In this document: piece by piece, positions 53,771 through 63,127 of the stretch
How the letters are laid out: each line of letters begins with the position of its first letter
Position numbering within the stretch: the first letter of the stretch is position 1
NCBI GenBank assembly: GCA_963727245.1
Contig: CAVSFO010000005.1
Location: 705,194 to 769,193, forward strand
DNA length: 64,000 nucleotides
Source: JBKQVT01 sp963727245
GTDB taxonomy: Bacteria > Planctomycetota > Planctomycetia > Pirellulales > Thermoguttaceae
Direction: 5' to 3'
The notes under the pieces: model-generated
The model's input: only the letters and a program-made list of their open reading frames with translations
Told to the model about the DNA's origin: nothing
Databases searched by the model: none
Position numbers and translations under genes: made by a program

Positions 53771-55003
53771 CTATTCGACATCGATGTATTCCATGCGGAC
53801 TTCGACAATGGCGTCGCGGGCTGCCATAAACGCGTCGAGCACTCTGGGATCGAAGTGCGTTCCGCGGCCCTCTTCCATGATCGTGAGGCACCGCTCCAGC
53901 GGAAACGCCGGCTTATAAGGACGCTTGCTGCTGAGCGCATCGAAGACGTCGGCCACCGCCGTGATGCGTCCGGCCAGGGGAATGTCCTCCCCGGAAAGGC
54001 CCATGGGGTAGCCGCTGCCATCCCATTTCTCATGGTGAGTCAAGGCAATCTTGGCCGCCATGGTGATGATCGGGGAGCTGTGCACGTCCATGATCATCTC
54101 GCCGAGGAAGGTGTGCGACTTGAACATGCGCCATTCATCTCGGGACATGGGCTCGAACGTCCGCTTGCCGTAGACGCAGTGTCGCTGCATCGTCTCGAAC
54201 TCTTCCGGCGAGAGCGACCCCGGCTTCAGCAGGATCAGGTCGGGAATGCCCACCTTGCCCATGTCATGAAGCGGCGCCGCATGTTCGATCAATTCCACAA
54301 ACTGCTCGTCCAGGCCCATTTGGCGGGCGATGATCTCCGCATAGCGTCCCACACGGATCACGTGTCGTCCCGTCTCGTTGTCCCGATATTCCGCCGCCCG
54401 TGCCAAACAGTGAATCAGCTCCAGCCGCGAAGCGGCCAGCTCGGCGGTCCGCCGCTGAACTTGCTCGGCGAGTTCGCGGGCGTAGTTTTTCAGATGGTCG
54501 TGGTGTGCCTTGACAACCAAGGCGTTGCGCACCCGCACGACCAACTCGGCGGCATTCACCGGCTTGCTGAGGAAATCCGTGGCCCCCAACTCCAGGGCTT
54601 CGATTTTGACCTGAACGTTGTCGAACGCCGTGCACACCAGCGTGGGAATATGCGCCAGCCGCTGGTCCTCGCGGATGCGGCGGAGGATTTCCAGCCCGCT
54701 GACCTCCGGCATCATGACGTCCAGCAGAATGACATCGGGCATTTCCTTGCCAACCATCTCCACGACCGGCCTGGGATCGTCGCTGGTGACGAAATGTCGA
54801 TATCCGGCAAGCTCCAGATGCCGCTGAACCACGCGGATGTTCAGCGCCTCGTCGTCCACGATCATGATCTTGGCCGTCTCATTCAACGCGCCAAACAGTC
54901 CCTCCGGCCCTGCCAAGGCGCCAACGGCCTCGGTCGTGCTTGCAGCGCATGCGCCCTCCGAGGAAGCCGGCTCGGTGGCGGGTGCAACAGCGGTGATTTC
55001 CAT
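53771..55003 (-). CDS. HD-GYP response regulator (c-di-GMP phosphodiesterase)
   Basis: The start used is ATG 55003; 55027 adds eight residues. The first 45 residues are a linker. A receiver domain follows with IMIVDDEALNIRVVQRHLEL, the phospho-site VILLDVMMPEVSG and FLSKPVNAAELVVRVRNAL. A coiled segment then leads to an HD-GYP domain: ETGRHVIRVGRYAEIIARQM, HAAPLHDMGKVGIPDLILLK with the HD pair, and THHEKWDGSGYPMGLSGEDI, where GSGYP replaces the usual GxGYP. RITAVADVFDALSSKRPYK completes the family pattern. It should cut c-di-GMP under control of a histidine kinase. Confidence 0.94.
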   Translation of the reverse strand: MEITAVAPATEPASSEGACAASTTEAVGALAGPEGLFGALNETAKIMIVDDEALNIRVVQRHLELAGYRHFVTSDDPRPVVEMVGKEMPDVILLDVMMPEVSGLEILRRIREDQRLAHIPTLVCTAFDNVQVKIEALELGATDFLSKPVNAAELVVRVRNALVVKAHHDHLKNYARELAEQVQRRTAELAASRLELIHCLARAAEYRDNETGRHVIRVGRYAEIIARQMGLDEQFVELIEHAAPLHDMGKVGIPDLILLKPGSLSPEEFETMQRHCVYGKRTFEPMSRDEWRMFKSHTFLGEMIMDVHSSPIITMAAKIALTHHEKWDGSGYPMGLSGEDIPLAGRITAVADVFDALSSKRPYKPAFPLERCLTIMEEGRGTHFDPRVLDAFMAARDAIVEVRMEYIDVE

Positions 55004-55518
55004 GATTCGGTCCCTCCCGAAGGTCATCCGAGGAGTTGGCGGCCGGGCAGCAATCAGCGACTCTCCGGCAATTCCTTATTCAACAAGAAACCCTAGGTTG
55101 AACCGACTGTGGCCAGCGGTTTAATTTTTTGCCTCCGCCATCGTCTTATACACATAATGGGCCATTCGGACAGCAATCCATGGCGTTATATCAGCGTTAC
55201 AATGTGACCAGAATCGGTGTTCATGCGACCGCAAAATGGCACATGGACTCCGCGCGAAACCGGCTTTGTTATGCATGTTTTCCACAAAGAAACTGCCGTG
55301 TAAACCACTTCGCCAGTGAATCTGGCGGCTATGTAACGGTTGTGCAGACACGTCTCCAGCAATTCGATAACAATTTGTTATTCTGAGTTGCTTTTTTAAA
55401 CGAGTTAAGACAGTGGGATTGCACAATTGTCGCGCACCAGGCAAACGATGGTACTGACGAAGAACAGGGGGTTCGGGGGCCGGCACGGTCGCGACCCCCT
55501 CCACTGTCAGCGGGGGCC
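55004..55518. other. Divergent intergenic region with operator-like palindrome
   Basis: This 515-base gap between the HD-GYP and FixJ-type genes is AT-richer than its surroundings (mainly 55110-55450) and contains no credible coding frame. At 55367-55381 ATAACAATTTGTTAT is a perfect palindrome. Its position suggests a regulator binding site that could serve either gene. Confidence 0.5.
55367..55381. promoter_or_regulatory. Putative operator palindrome ATAACAA-T-TTGTTAT
   Basis: The arms ATAACAA and TTGTTAT are exact complements around one base, in an AT-rich section of a divergent promoter region. This is typical of operator sites, but no binding protein is identified; the FixJ-type regulator 140 bases downstream is a candidate. 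Confidence 0.45.
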
Positions 55519-56124
55519 ATGAAGCTCGTGACACGCACGCCTACCGTGTTCCTGGTCGATGAAGACGCCGGGTCGGTCCAATCGATCCAGTCGATGCTGG
55601 AACCGACCGGGCTGCCGCTGCGCTGGTTTGCGTTTCCCAGCGAGTTCCTCGAGGATTACTGCGAGGACACGCCGGGTTGCCTGATTCTCGACCTGCGCAG
55701 GCCCGGCGCCGACGGCCTGGACGTCCTGGAACGAATTGCCGCCAAGGGCGCGAATCTGCCCACGATCGTCATCACCGGCGACGGCGACGTTCGCAGTTGC
55801 GCCCGCGCCTTCAAGATGGGCGTGCTCGACTTCTTGCAAAAGCCCATCGACAGAAACGAACTGCTCGCTTGCGTCACCAAGGCCGTCGCCCACGGCGCCG
55901 GCGCGCCGGCTTGCCCTCTTTCCCGGACGCTCTCCGAGGTGGTCGGGCAACTTACGCCGCGGGAAAAGAGCGTTCTGGAGCTTCTGGTGACGGGCCGGAC
56001 GCTCAAGGAAATCGCCGCCCGCTATGGCGTCACCGTACAATCGGTTTGGAAACACCAACAGCATATTCTTCACAAGTTCAACGTGCAAAACGAGGTTGAG
56101 CTGGCGAATCTCATGAGGAGTTAA
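55519..56124 (+). CDS. FixJ/NarL-type two-component response regulator
   Basis: The 201 residues have a receiver with TVFLVDEDAGSVQSIQSMLE, the phospho-site CLILDLRRPGADGLDVLERI, TIVITGDGDVRSCARAFKMG and DFLQKPIDRNELL, the FixJ-type arrangement. The C-domain is a LuxR-type HTH: QLTPREKSVLELLVTGRTLK EIAARYGVTVQSVWKHQQHI. It should activate transcription once phosphorylated. No kinase is adjacent. It precedes a TonB-dependent receptor gene by 121 bases, so the receptor is a likely target. Confidence 0.93.
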   Translation: MKLVTRTPTVFLVDEDAGSVQSIQSMLEPTGLPLRWFAFPSEFLEDYCEDTPGCLILDLRRPGADGLDVLERIAAKGANLPTIVITGDGDVRSCARAFKMGVLDFLQKPIDRNELLACVTKAVAHGAGAPACPLSRTLSEVVGQLTPREKSVLELLVTGRTLKEIAARYGVTVQSVWKHQQHILHKFNVQNEVELANLMRS

Positions 56125-56245
56125 AGAACTTTGCCAGCCTGACAGTCCCAAGGACTCGGGAAAACCGATCGGAAGGCGCGCGGGCGGCAGATCGCCGCGC
56201 TCTGCCATAGGATGTGGCGCCTGGCGATTAGACAGGGAAGTCATC

Positions 56246-58362
56246 ATGCGGTCAGTGCATCATTGGTTCATCTTGCGGCAACTGGTTGCGACCCTCCTGG
56301 TGGTCGCCAGCGCGGCCGCGGCCCGCGCGCAAAACGTATCGGGCACTGCGCCGCCGGCCGCGGCAGGGGCCCCGGCCGGCGCGCCCGCCCAGTCCGGCAG
56401 TCTCGACCAGCTCTTGGACATGGCCGACAAAGACGTGGGCCAGCTTTCCCAGGTCCACGTGGCGGACGCCACCGGCGCAGTCTCTGGACGCCACCGTCTC
56501 GACCGTATCGGGGCAGGCCAGCACCGTGGGCCATTCCCCGGCGGCAGTCTTCGTTATCACCAACGAAATGATCCGCCGCTCCGCTGCCCGCACCATTCCG
56601 GAAGTGTTGCGCATGGTGCCCGGCGTGGAAGTGGCGCAGATCGATTCCAACAAGTGGTCCGTGTCCATTCGGGGATTCTCCGGACGGTTCACCAACGATC
56701 TGCTGGTGATGATCGACGGACGGATCGTCTATGACCCGCTCTTTAGCGGCGTTTTTTGGGAAGTCCAGGACGTGCTCCTCGAAGACGTCGATCGGATCGA
56801 GGTGGTCCGCGGCCCCGGGGGCACCATCTGGGGCGCCAATGCGGTCAACGGCGTCATCAACATCATCACCAAGAACGCCAAGGACACCCAGGGCGTCTAT
56901 TTCGAGGGCGGCTCCGGCACGCACGAGCAGGGCTTCACCTCCGCCCGCTACGGCGGCCAGATCGGCGACGACCTCTCCTACCGCATCTACGGCAAATGGC
57001 TCGACGTGAACGACTACTATTCCCCCGACTTCCCCGCCACCGACGCCTGGCAGCAGGTCCACACCGGCTTGCGCATGGACTGGCGGGCCAGCGCAAGACA
57101 GCATCACCTTCCAGGGCGACTATTACAACGGCTACGACGGCGATGAATCGATGTTCCCGTCCTTCATGCCGCCTGACTTCGAAACCCTCGATCACGGAAT
57201 CACCCACGTCTCGGGCGACAACGTCCTCTTGAATTGGCGGCGGACGCTAAGCGAGCAGTCGGACTGGACCGCCAAGGTCTACTACGACCAGACCCAACGC
57301 CATTGGATCGATTACGGCTTCGGGGAAGACCAGAACACCTTCGATTTCACTTATCAGTATCGCTTCCCGCTGGGAGCGCGGAACGAGGTGATCTGCGGGA
57401 CGGAGTATCGCAACGTGATGGACAGCACCTACGGCAACGGCACGATCAACTTGGTCCCCCCAGAGACCACCATTAACTATTACAGTTGCTTCGTCCAGGA
57501 CCAGTTCACCATCAAGGAAGATTTGTGTTTTCTCACGGTGGGGTCGAAGTTCGAGCGCGACGATTACACCGGCTTCGAGTGGGAGCCGACGATTCGGCTC
57601 TTGCTGACGCCCACCAAGGAGTATTCGATGTGGGCCTCCGTATCGCGCGCCGTCCGCACGCCGTCCGTCGGCGAGGAAGACGCGCAGATACTCGCCCTGC
57701 CCGTTGCCCAGGGCGTGCCCATTTTCCCCTTGGTCCTCGGCAACCGCAATTTGCTCTCCGAAGAGCTGGTCGCCTACGAGGCGGGCGTGCGCGGCCAGCC
57801 GACGGACCGATTCACTTGGGACCTGGCTGTGTTCTTCAACGATTATGCCCGCCTGACCGATCCCGTGCCCGTCGGGTACAATGTCCTCCCCGGCGGCGAG
57901 ATCATTATTCCGACCGTCGTCCTGAACGCCGTGAGGGGCGACACCTACGGCTTCGAGCTGGCCAGCAGCTACAAAATCACGGAGGCTTGGCAGGTCCGGG
58001 CCGCCTATTCATTCCTCGTCATGGACATGCAGCCGTTCCCCGGCACGCCTCCCCCCACCGAGTTTATGGGCCAAACTCCCCGCAACGAGCTTTACCTGCA
58101 TTCCACCTTTGACCTCGGGCGGCACTGGGAACTCGACCTGATCGGCCGCTATGTCGATAACCTGCCGACCTTCGGGGTCTCCAAGTACATCGTCGGCAAC
58201 GTCCGCTTGGCCTGGCGCCCCAACCAGCACCTGGAACTGTCGGTCGTGGGTCGCAATTTGGGCAACGGCAAGTTTTACGAGTTTGGCAACGACAACATCC
58301 TGGGCGCCGTGGCGACCGAGGTCGTTCCGGAGGTCTACGCCCAGGTCGCGTGGCGTTACTAG
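56246..58362 (+). CDS. TonB-dependent outer-membrane receptor (two frame breaks)
   Basis: ATG 56246 begins a signal peptide (LRQLVATLLVVASAAAARAQ). The frame is lost near 56478 and again near 57093; each can be fixed by one base. Joined, it reads LSQVHVADATG-AQSLDATVS, then a plug domain with VFVITNEMIRRSAARTIPEV, LRMVPGVEVAQIDSNKWSVS IRGFSGR, LLVMIDGRIVYDPLFSGVFW and VDRIEVVRGPGGTIWGANAV NGVINIITK. The 22-strand barrel region follows and ends YAQVAWRY with the usual terminal aromatic. Such receptors import siderophores, vitamins or sugars; the ligand is unknown. The YfiR-like gene follows by 28 bases. Confidence 0.92.
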
Positions 58363-58390
58363 GTGTTCCACGAGCAAGATTGGTCCGAAG

Positions 58391-59044
58391 ATGACGAGCA
58401 CAGCGGAACTAAGCAACGATCGAGCGGCCCGCCCGCAGCGGCGCGTGCCCACGCGCTTGCCCCTGCTCGTGGCCGCGATCGTCATGGCCGCCGTGGCGAC
58501 GGCCTGGTTCCCCCTGCCGGCCGCCGAAGACCAGCAACCGGCCCCGGCCAGCCAGCCCGGCGAATACACCGTCAAGGCGGTGTTCCTCTATAGTTTCGGC
58601 CGCTTCGTCACCTGGCCGGATAGCGCCTTCAGCAACGCCTCGGATCCACTGGTCATCGGCATCGCCGGAGAAAATCCCTTCGGTCAATCGCTGGATGAAA
58701 TGGCGGCCAAGCGCACCATTCAGGGACGGCGGATCGTCATTCGCCGCTTCGCCTCCCCAGAAGACTACCGCCCGGGCTGCCACATGCTGTTCGTCAGCCG
58801 CTCCCTGACCGCCGACCAGCAGGCCCTGCTCCTGAAGAAGACGGAGGGGAAACCGGTGCTCGTCATCGGCGAGACCCCGGGTTTCGCCGAGAAGGGCGGG
58901 GCGATCAATTTCTTCATGGAAGATGATCGCGTCCGCTTCGAGATCAACGCCGAAGCGGCCCGGCTGGCACAACTCCACCTCGACGCCAAGTTGCTGAACC
59001 TGGGCAAAGCGGTCACCGCGCCGCGCCCGGCAGCCGCCCGCTAG
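58391..59044 (+). CDS. YfiR-like periplasmic protein (DUF4154)
   Basis: ATG 58391 gives a membrane helix near residues 23-46 (LPLLVAAIVMAAVATAWFPL). The domain then reads EYTVKAVFLYSFGRFVTWPD, LVIGIAGENPFGQSLDEMAA, CHMLFVSRSLTADQQALLLK and FAEKGGAINFFMEDDRVRFE, the YfiR/DUF4154 pattern. In Pseudomonas YfiR represses the diguanylate cyclase YfiN. DUF4154 proteins often pair with TonB-dependent receptors, as here. The role in this strain is inferred. Confidence 0.9.
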   Translation: MTSTAELSNDRAARPQRRVPTRLPLLVAAIVMAAVATAWFPLPAAEDQQPAPASQPGEYTVKAVFLYSFGRFVTWPDSAFSNASDPLVIGIAGENPFGQSLDEMAAKRTIQGRRIVIRRFASPEDYRPGCHMLFVSRSLTADQQALLLKKTEGKPVLVIGETPGFAEKGGAINFFMEDDRVRFEINAEAARLAQLHLDAKLLNLGKAVTAPRPAAAR

Positions 59045-60183
59045 CCCGCAAGCCAAGGGATTAGGGATTAGGGATTAGGAAGCGGGGCCGGGGGTTTGAA
59101 AAGCCCCTCGACTGCGTCGAGGGGGCCCGCTTCCGCCCTCCGCCTTCTGCCTTCCGCCCTCCGCCTTCCCTTCCCCCTTCGTTTCTGGAATTTTCCCGTT
59201 TTGGATTGTTTTTAGCCAACAACAAATCTTTGGGCCTCGGGGGGTAGGGTCCGGGCTTTTCGCCCAAACCGCTGCCGGCCAACGAGTTGCGGCGAAATCT
59301 TCGGCCGTTTTACATACCACCCGAAAGTATATAATGTCAACAACTTTTCAACTTTGTCGTAACCCATTGCTGCGGCTGTGTTTAAGCTACCCCCTCTAAG
59401 GTAGTTTTTGGTTTTGGTATGATTCGAGTTAATCTGGGAAATTTCATCTCCTCATGTTGTTTGTTCGCAATGGTTTGCGGAGCGACGTTTTTGTCACATC
59501 GGGCAAAATGCCTGGCCGGTTTGTTGCGTATTGACTCCAACAACTCGTTGTCAACAATTCGCCCGCCGACGCTCTGTTTTGCCGGTCCCTCCGCGTGCTC
59601 GCTGCAACTGCTTATCGCGTTCCGCTTTGCAGAATTTTTCCGGCCGCCGCGGAATCGACATTTTTCCGATTTTTCTCGCCCCTGCGCACTTGACTGCTGT
59701 GCTCCCCTCGATTGCCCTGGGCGGAAAGCGCTATTTTCGTGGCCCATTTTTTTCGACTTCTTGCGAGTTTCCGAACTACGTTCCGCCGCGGAAATCAGGG
59801 CAAAAGCGCGGTGGGGTATGGTATTTACTTGGAAATTCCGGGCAAAATTGCGCCTGGATGCAAGAAAAAAAAGCTCGATTTGTCGTCCCCCGAGCAGGGC
59901 AGACGGAAGGGGGAAGGCGGAGGGCGGAAGGCGGAAGGAAAACATCTCCCCTCTCCCTTCGGGAGAGGGGCATGGGGTGAGGGCGTCGTCGCCGGTCCCC
60001 GGCCCCGGTCCCCGGTCCCCTCCGCCTTCCCCCTTCCGCTCGCCCTCGTCAAATCCTCGCAAAAAAATCAGCGCGGGTTATTGACACGCGGCGTTGGACG
60101 GGAATAAACTCACCACCGGCCGGCAACGGCCTCTCGTCGCAGGCTTTTTCCGAAGTCGCATTTCTCTTGGGGAGGATCGTCCG
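59045..60183. other. 1.1-kb repeat-rich region without a supported gene
   Basis: The stretch opens with GGGATTAGGGATTAGG repeats (59055-59080), a CCCCTCGACTGCGTCGAGGG palindrome at about 59103-59124 and GGCGGAAGG-family tracts (59131-59185, 59899-59939, 60016-60050). A CCCTCTCCC element sits at 59947-59982. The middle, about 59190-59420, is AT-rich. Long open frames on both strands run through the repeats and look non-coding. The leader of the LEPR protein, with TTGGGGAGGATCG, lies at the end. Confidence 0.6.
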
Positions 60184-62571
60184 ATGCGGAAGCCGCCGCG
60201 GTTCTGGGAAAGCACGTTCGCCAGTCTCCCGTTCGTCCGCCGCCGGAACAACAAGCCGCGGCCCCGTGCGCGGACCGGCCGGCCCATGATGATCGAAAGC
60301 CTCGAACCGCGGCAACTCCTGAGCGCGGCCCCCACGCTGTATTGGGACCCGGGACAAACCGGGCCGACGACCGGAGTCGCCTCGGGCGGCAGCAGCAGCG
60401 TCGCCTGGGACGATACGAGCGGCAGCAACGTTTGGTACGACTCCGCAACGGCCGTGAACGCGGACGTGGCGTGGAGCAACGGCGATACGGCGGTCTTCGA
60501 GGGCCAGACGGGCACCGTGACCATCTCGGGCACGGTCACCGCGGCCAACATCATCTTCGCAAGCCCGAACTACAAGATTGCCGGCGGTACGCTCGATCTC
60601 ATCCCGGCGGACGGCTCGCAGGCAACCATCACGGTCGGCAGCACCGGCAGCGCGGCCTCCGCGACGATCAGTTCCAGCCTGGCCGACACCGCGGCCGGCG
60701 CCAGCCCGCAGGACAACGGGCCCGGCCTCACCGTGCATGGCAACGGGGCGGTTCTGCTGGACGGGAACAACAGCATAAGCGGCGGCATGACGACCGACAG
60801 CCCGGTGATCTTCGGCCAGCCCGGCGCCATGCCGTACGCCCGCAACCCGCAAACCTCGCCCGGGCTAGACATCAACCCCGGCGGGCAAGTCACCCTCGGA
60901 ATGCCCACCCTGTACGCGGACGCCGGCGGCGGGACCGAAGACTGGGCCACGGCCGACATCTGGCACCTGGGCAACGCCTACGGCCTGTTGACCACCTGGA
61001 TCGACGGCAGCTACGCCACGCTCGGCGGCGGTGGCGGCGGCACGCTCGACCTCTCGACCCCGGTGATTGCCAGCGCGGTCACCTTCGCCGCCGACGGCTA
61101 CACCATCCACGGCGATGCCTCCGGCGACACGCTCACCGGGCCGACGATCGGCCTCGACGCGGGCGCGGGGACCACCAGCACGATCGATGCGGTCCTCAGC
61201 GGCAGCGGCGGCCTGGCCGTGAGCGGGCCCGGCATTCTCGTCCTGGGCTGTGCCAATAACTACACGGGCCCGACCACCATCAACGGCAGCTACGTCACGG
61301 CTGGAGACGACGCGGCCCTGGGCGCGGCCAATCCCCTCACGATGAGCAAGAGCACGCTCGACCTTAACGGCATGGATTTGACCGTCGCCTCCCTGACGGG
61401 CGATGCCGCCAGCCTGATTACCAGCACGGGGGGCGCCGGCCAGTTGACCGTTGCCCTGGCCTCCGGCACGTCGACCTTCGCCGGCACGATCGCCGACGGC
61501 GCCAGCACCAGCGGCGGCCACGGCGACGATTACGGCGGCGGCGGCACGCTGGCCCCGCAGGACGTCGTCGAGTTCTATCTGCAACCGGTGAGCCTCGGCA
61601 CGACCAACTACAGCAGCGACTTCGAGATGGACTCCAGCGACAACATCAGCGTCAACAACGTCACCACCAGCGACGCCTCCGGCACCATCTATTTCGACGT
61701 TTATGCGGGCCTGAACCTCTCCGGCGGCGCCAGCAGCGGCGGCGTCGAGACGGCGGAGCTGAACTTCACCTCGACCGGCGCCATCGGCGACGGCTCGACG
61801 CCCTCGTCGCTGGGCCTGGCCTTTGCGAACGGCTTTGGCGACGGCCCGGCGGCCAGCACCGGCGACTCGACGGACCTCAACGACGACGGCAACCTGGACC
61901 TCGGCTCGACCGGCAACGCCAACCCGGCGGGCTGGGCGGACTTCTGCCAAAATCCCGGCGTCATCGGCACCGCCAGCGGCAGCGGCAGCGGCGACTGCAC
62001 GAACGTCTTGCTGGGCGTGCTGGCCTACAACTACAGCGATGCCGACGACGGCCAGACGGCACAGGTCACGCTCGATAGCCGGACCGGCACGTTCGCCCCG
62101 GTCTTCATGTATGAGCTGGACGGCGTTGCGAAGGCCGACACGTTCCACGGCTCGAAGGCATCCGACCTGGCGATCGGCACGCCGGTGACGATCACGTACG
62201 CGCCGGCCGGGGGACTGTCCCAAGCTTCGTCCGCCGCCGGGGGACTGTCCCAAGTTTCGTCCGACGAAACTGGGACTGTCCCCTTTGCCCCCGTTGCCGT
62301 CCCCGATGTATCTCCTCCCCTTACGATCTCCACCGGCACGGTTGCCATCGTCGTCGCCGGCTCCGGAATTCCCGGAATTCCGGGGACACAATACTATTAT
62401 TTACAAGATGGGAGGGATTCGATAAGTTCCTGGGATGGTGAGATTGGCACGGTTGGTCATTCCTGGTTTGCCCCATCACATCACCCAGCGAGGGAACCGC
62501 CGACAACAGACGTTTTTCAACGATGGCGACTACGCGGCCTATTTGGAACTGATGGCCGATTGGTGCCGTGA
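60184..62571 (+). CDS. LEPR-motif exported autotransporter-like protein, 3' end disrupted
   Basis: ATG 60184 follows a GGGGAGG site. An extended basic N-terminus (MRKPPRFWESTFASLPFVRR) leads to MMIESLEPRQLLSAAPTLYW, the planctomycete LEPRxLLSA export motif. The rest is Gly/Ser/Thr-rich with repeated passenger-like units: GGSSSVAWDDTSGSNVWYDS, GNGAVLLDGNNSISGGMTTD, and VSGPGILVLGCANNYTGPTT INGSYVTA, the autotransporter-associated repeat. Toward the end, GGLSQVSSDETGTVPF is encoded by REP-type DNA. From about residue 735 the frame runs into the transposase element at 62375, so the native C-terminus is lost. It is probably surface-exposed. Confidence 0.85.
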   Translation: MRKPPRFWESTFASLPFVRRRNNKPRPRARTGRPMMIESLEPRQLLSAAPTLYWDPGQTGPTTGVASGGSSSVAWDDTSGSNVWYDSATAVNADVAWSNGDTAVFEGQTGTVTISGTVTAANIIFASPNYKIAGGTLDLIPADGSQATITVGSTGSAASATISSSLADTAAGASPQDNGPGLTVHGNGAVLLDGNNSISGGMTTDSPVIFGQPGAMPYARNPQTSPGLDINPGGQVTLGMPTLYADAGGGTEDWATADIWHLGNAYGLLTTWIDGSYATLGGGGGGTLDLSTPVIASAVTFAADGYTIHGDASGDTLTGPTIGLDAGAGTTSTIDAVLSGSGGLAVSGPGILVLGCANNYTGPTTINGSYVTAGDDAALGAANPLTMSKSTLDLNGMDLTVASLTGDAASLITSTGGAGQLTVALASGTSTFAGTIADGASTSGGHGDDYGGGGTLAPQDVVEFYLQPVSLGTTNYSSDFEMDSSDNISVNNVTTSDASGTIYFDVYAGLNLSGGASSGGVETAELNFTSTGAIGDGSTPSSLGLAFANGFGDGPAASTGDSTDLNDDGNLDLGSTGNANPAGWADFCQNPGVIGTASGSGSGDCTNVLLGVLAYNYSDADDGQTAQVTLDSRTGTFAPVFMYELDGVAKADTFHGSKASDLAIGTPVTITYAPAGGLSQASSAAGGLSQVSSDETGTVPFAPVAVPDVSPPLTISTGTVAIVVAGSGIPGIPGTQYYYLQDGRDSISSWDGEIGTVGHSWFAPSHHPAREPPTTDVFQRWRLRGLFGTDGRLVP
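62212..62283. repeat. GGGACTGTCCC repeats inside a coding region
   Basis: GGGGGACTGTCCCAAGCTTC and GGGGGACTGTCCCAAGTTTC, then TCGTCCGACGAAACTGGGAC and TGTCCCC, are members of the family at 18222, 28388 and 38905. Here they are read in frame as GGLSQASSAAGGLSQVSSDE, within the LEPR protein. Confidence 0.85.
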
Positions 62572-63127
62572 AGAGGGAGCGGCGATTTGGAGCTATTGCT
62601 TGATGATGCCCAATCATGTTCATTTGATTGCCGTTCCCGCAGTCGAAGTGGGCTTGCGGCGGGCGATCGGCGAGGCGCACCGGCGTTACCACGGCGGATC
62701 AACTTTCGCGAAAAATGGCGGGGTTACTTGTGGCAAGGGCGGTTCGCTTCGTTCGTCATGGACGAGCCCCATCTGCTGGCGGCCCGTGCATGTGGAGTTG
62801 AATCCTGTGCGGGCGGGACTTGTGGCCGACGCTGCGGACTGGCCTTGGAGCAGTGCACGGGCGCACTTGTCGGGCCGCGACAATCGTTTGGTTAAAGTCA
62901 CTCCGCTTTTGGCGATGGTCGGCGATTGGAAGGCTTTCTGAACACGCCGTGCGTGAGGAGGAAGTTCGGGACTTGCAAGAGCACAGCCGCAGCGGTCGGC
63001 CGTTGGGGAGCGCCACGTTTTTGGAGCGTTTGGAAAACATCGTCGGTCGTGTGCTTAGGCCACAGAAAGCTGGCCGGCCGTCGAAACTTCGCAAACTACC
63101 ATAATGAGTATTGTGTCCCCGGAATTC
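62375..63127 (+). mobile_element. RAYT-type transposase element with 21-bp perfect inverted ends
   Basis: Left end 62375-62395 contains AATTCCGGGGACACAATACT and the right end 63107-63127 carries its exact complement, 21 bp in all. Between them lies one Y1/HUH transposase gene. The left end is preceded by GGAATTCCC. The element interrupts the LEPR-protein gene, and the next gene starts inside its right end. A third copy of the end sequence lies at 63885-63905. Confidence 0.85.
62435..62941 (+). CDS. REP-associated tyrosine transposase (Y1_Tnp), two frame breaks
   Basis: The family cuts single-stranded DNA at hairpins. The start ATG 62435 gives MVRLARLVIPGLPHHITQRG NRRQQTFF, the RAYT N-terminus. 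MMPNHVHLIAVP contains the HUH histidines. Between about 62695 and 62785 the correct frame is the next one: INFREKWRGYLWQGRFASFV MDEPHLLAA, then it returns to VELNPVRAGLVADAADWPWS SARAHLSG. Two compensating single-base errors or mutations explain this. The element's inverted ends and the GGGACTGTCCC repeats around the window fit a REP-RAYT pair. Confidence 0.88.
   Translation: MVRLARLVIPGLPHHITQRGNRRQQTFFNDGDYAAYLELMADWCREEGAAIWSYCLMMPNHVHLIAVPAVEVGLRRAIGEAHRRYHGGSTFAKNGGVTCGKGGSLRSSWTSPICWRPVHVELNPVRAGLVADAADWPWSSARAHLSGRDNRLVKVTPLLAMVGDWKAF

Noticed and set aside
59382..60084. Protein genes on either strand in the repeat-rich region
   Set aside because: The frames pass through GGCGGAAGG and CCCTCTCCC repeats, have no recognisable domain and no good start; composition is non-coding.
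62435..62941. IS200/IS605 element with tnpB
   Set aside because: The transposase has the RAYT-type N-terminus (PGLPHHITQRGN) and no tnpB or guide RNA-like feature is nearby.
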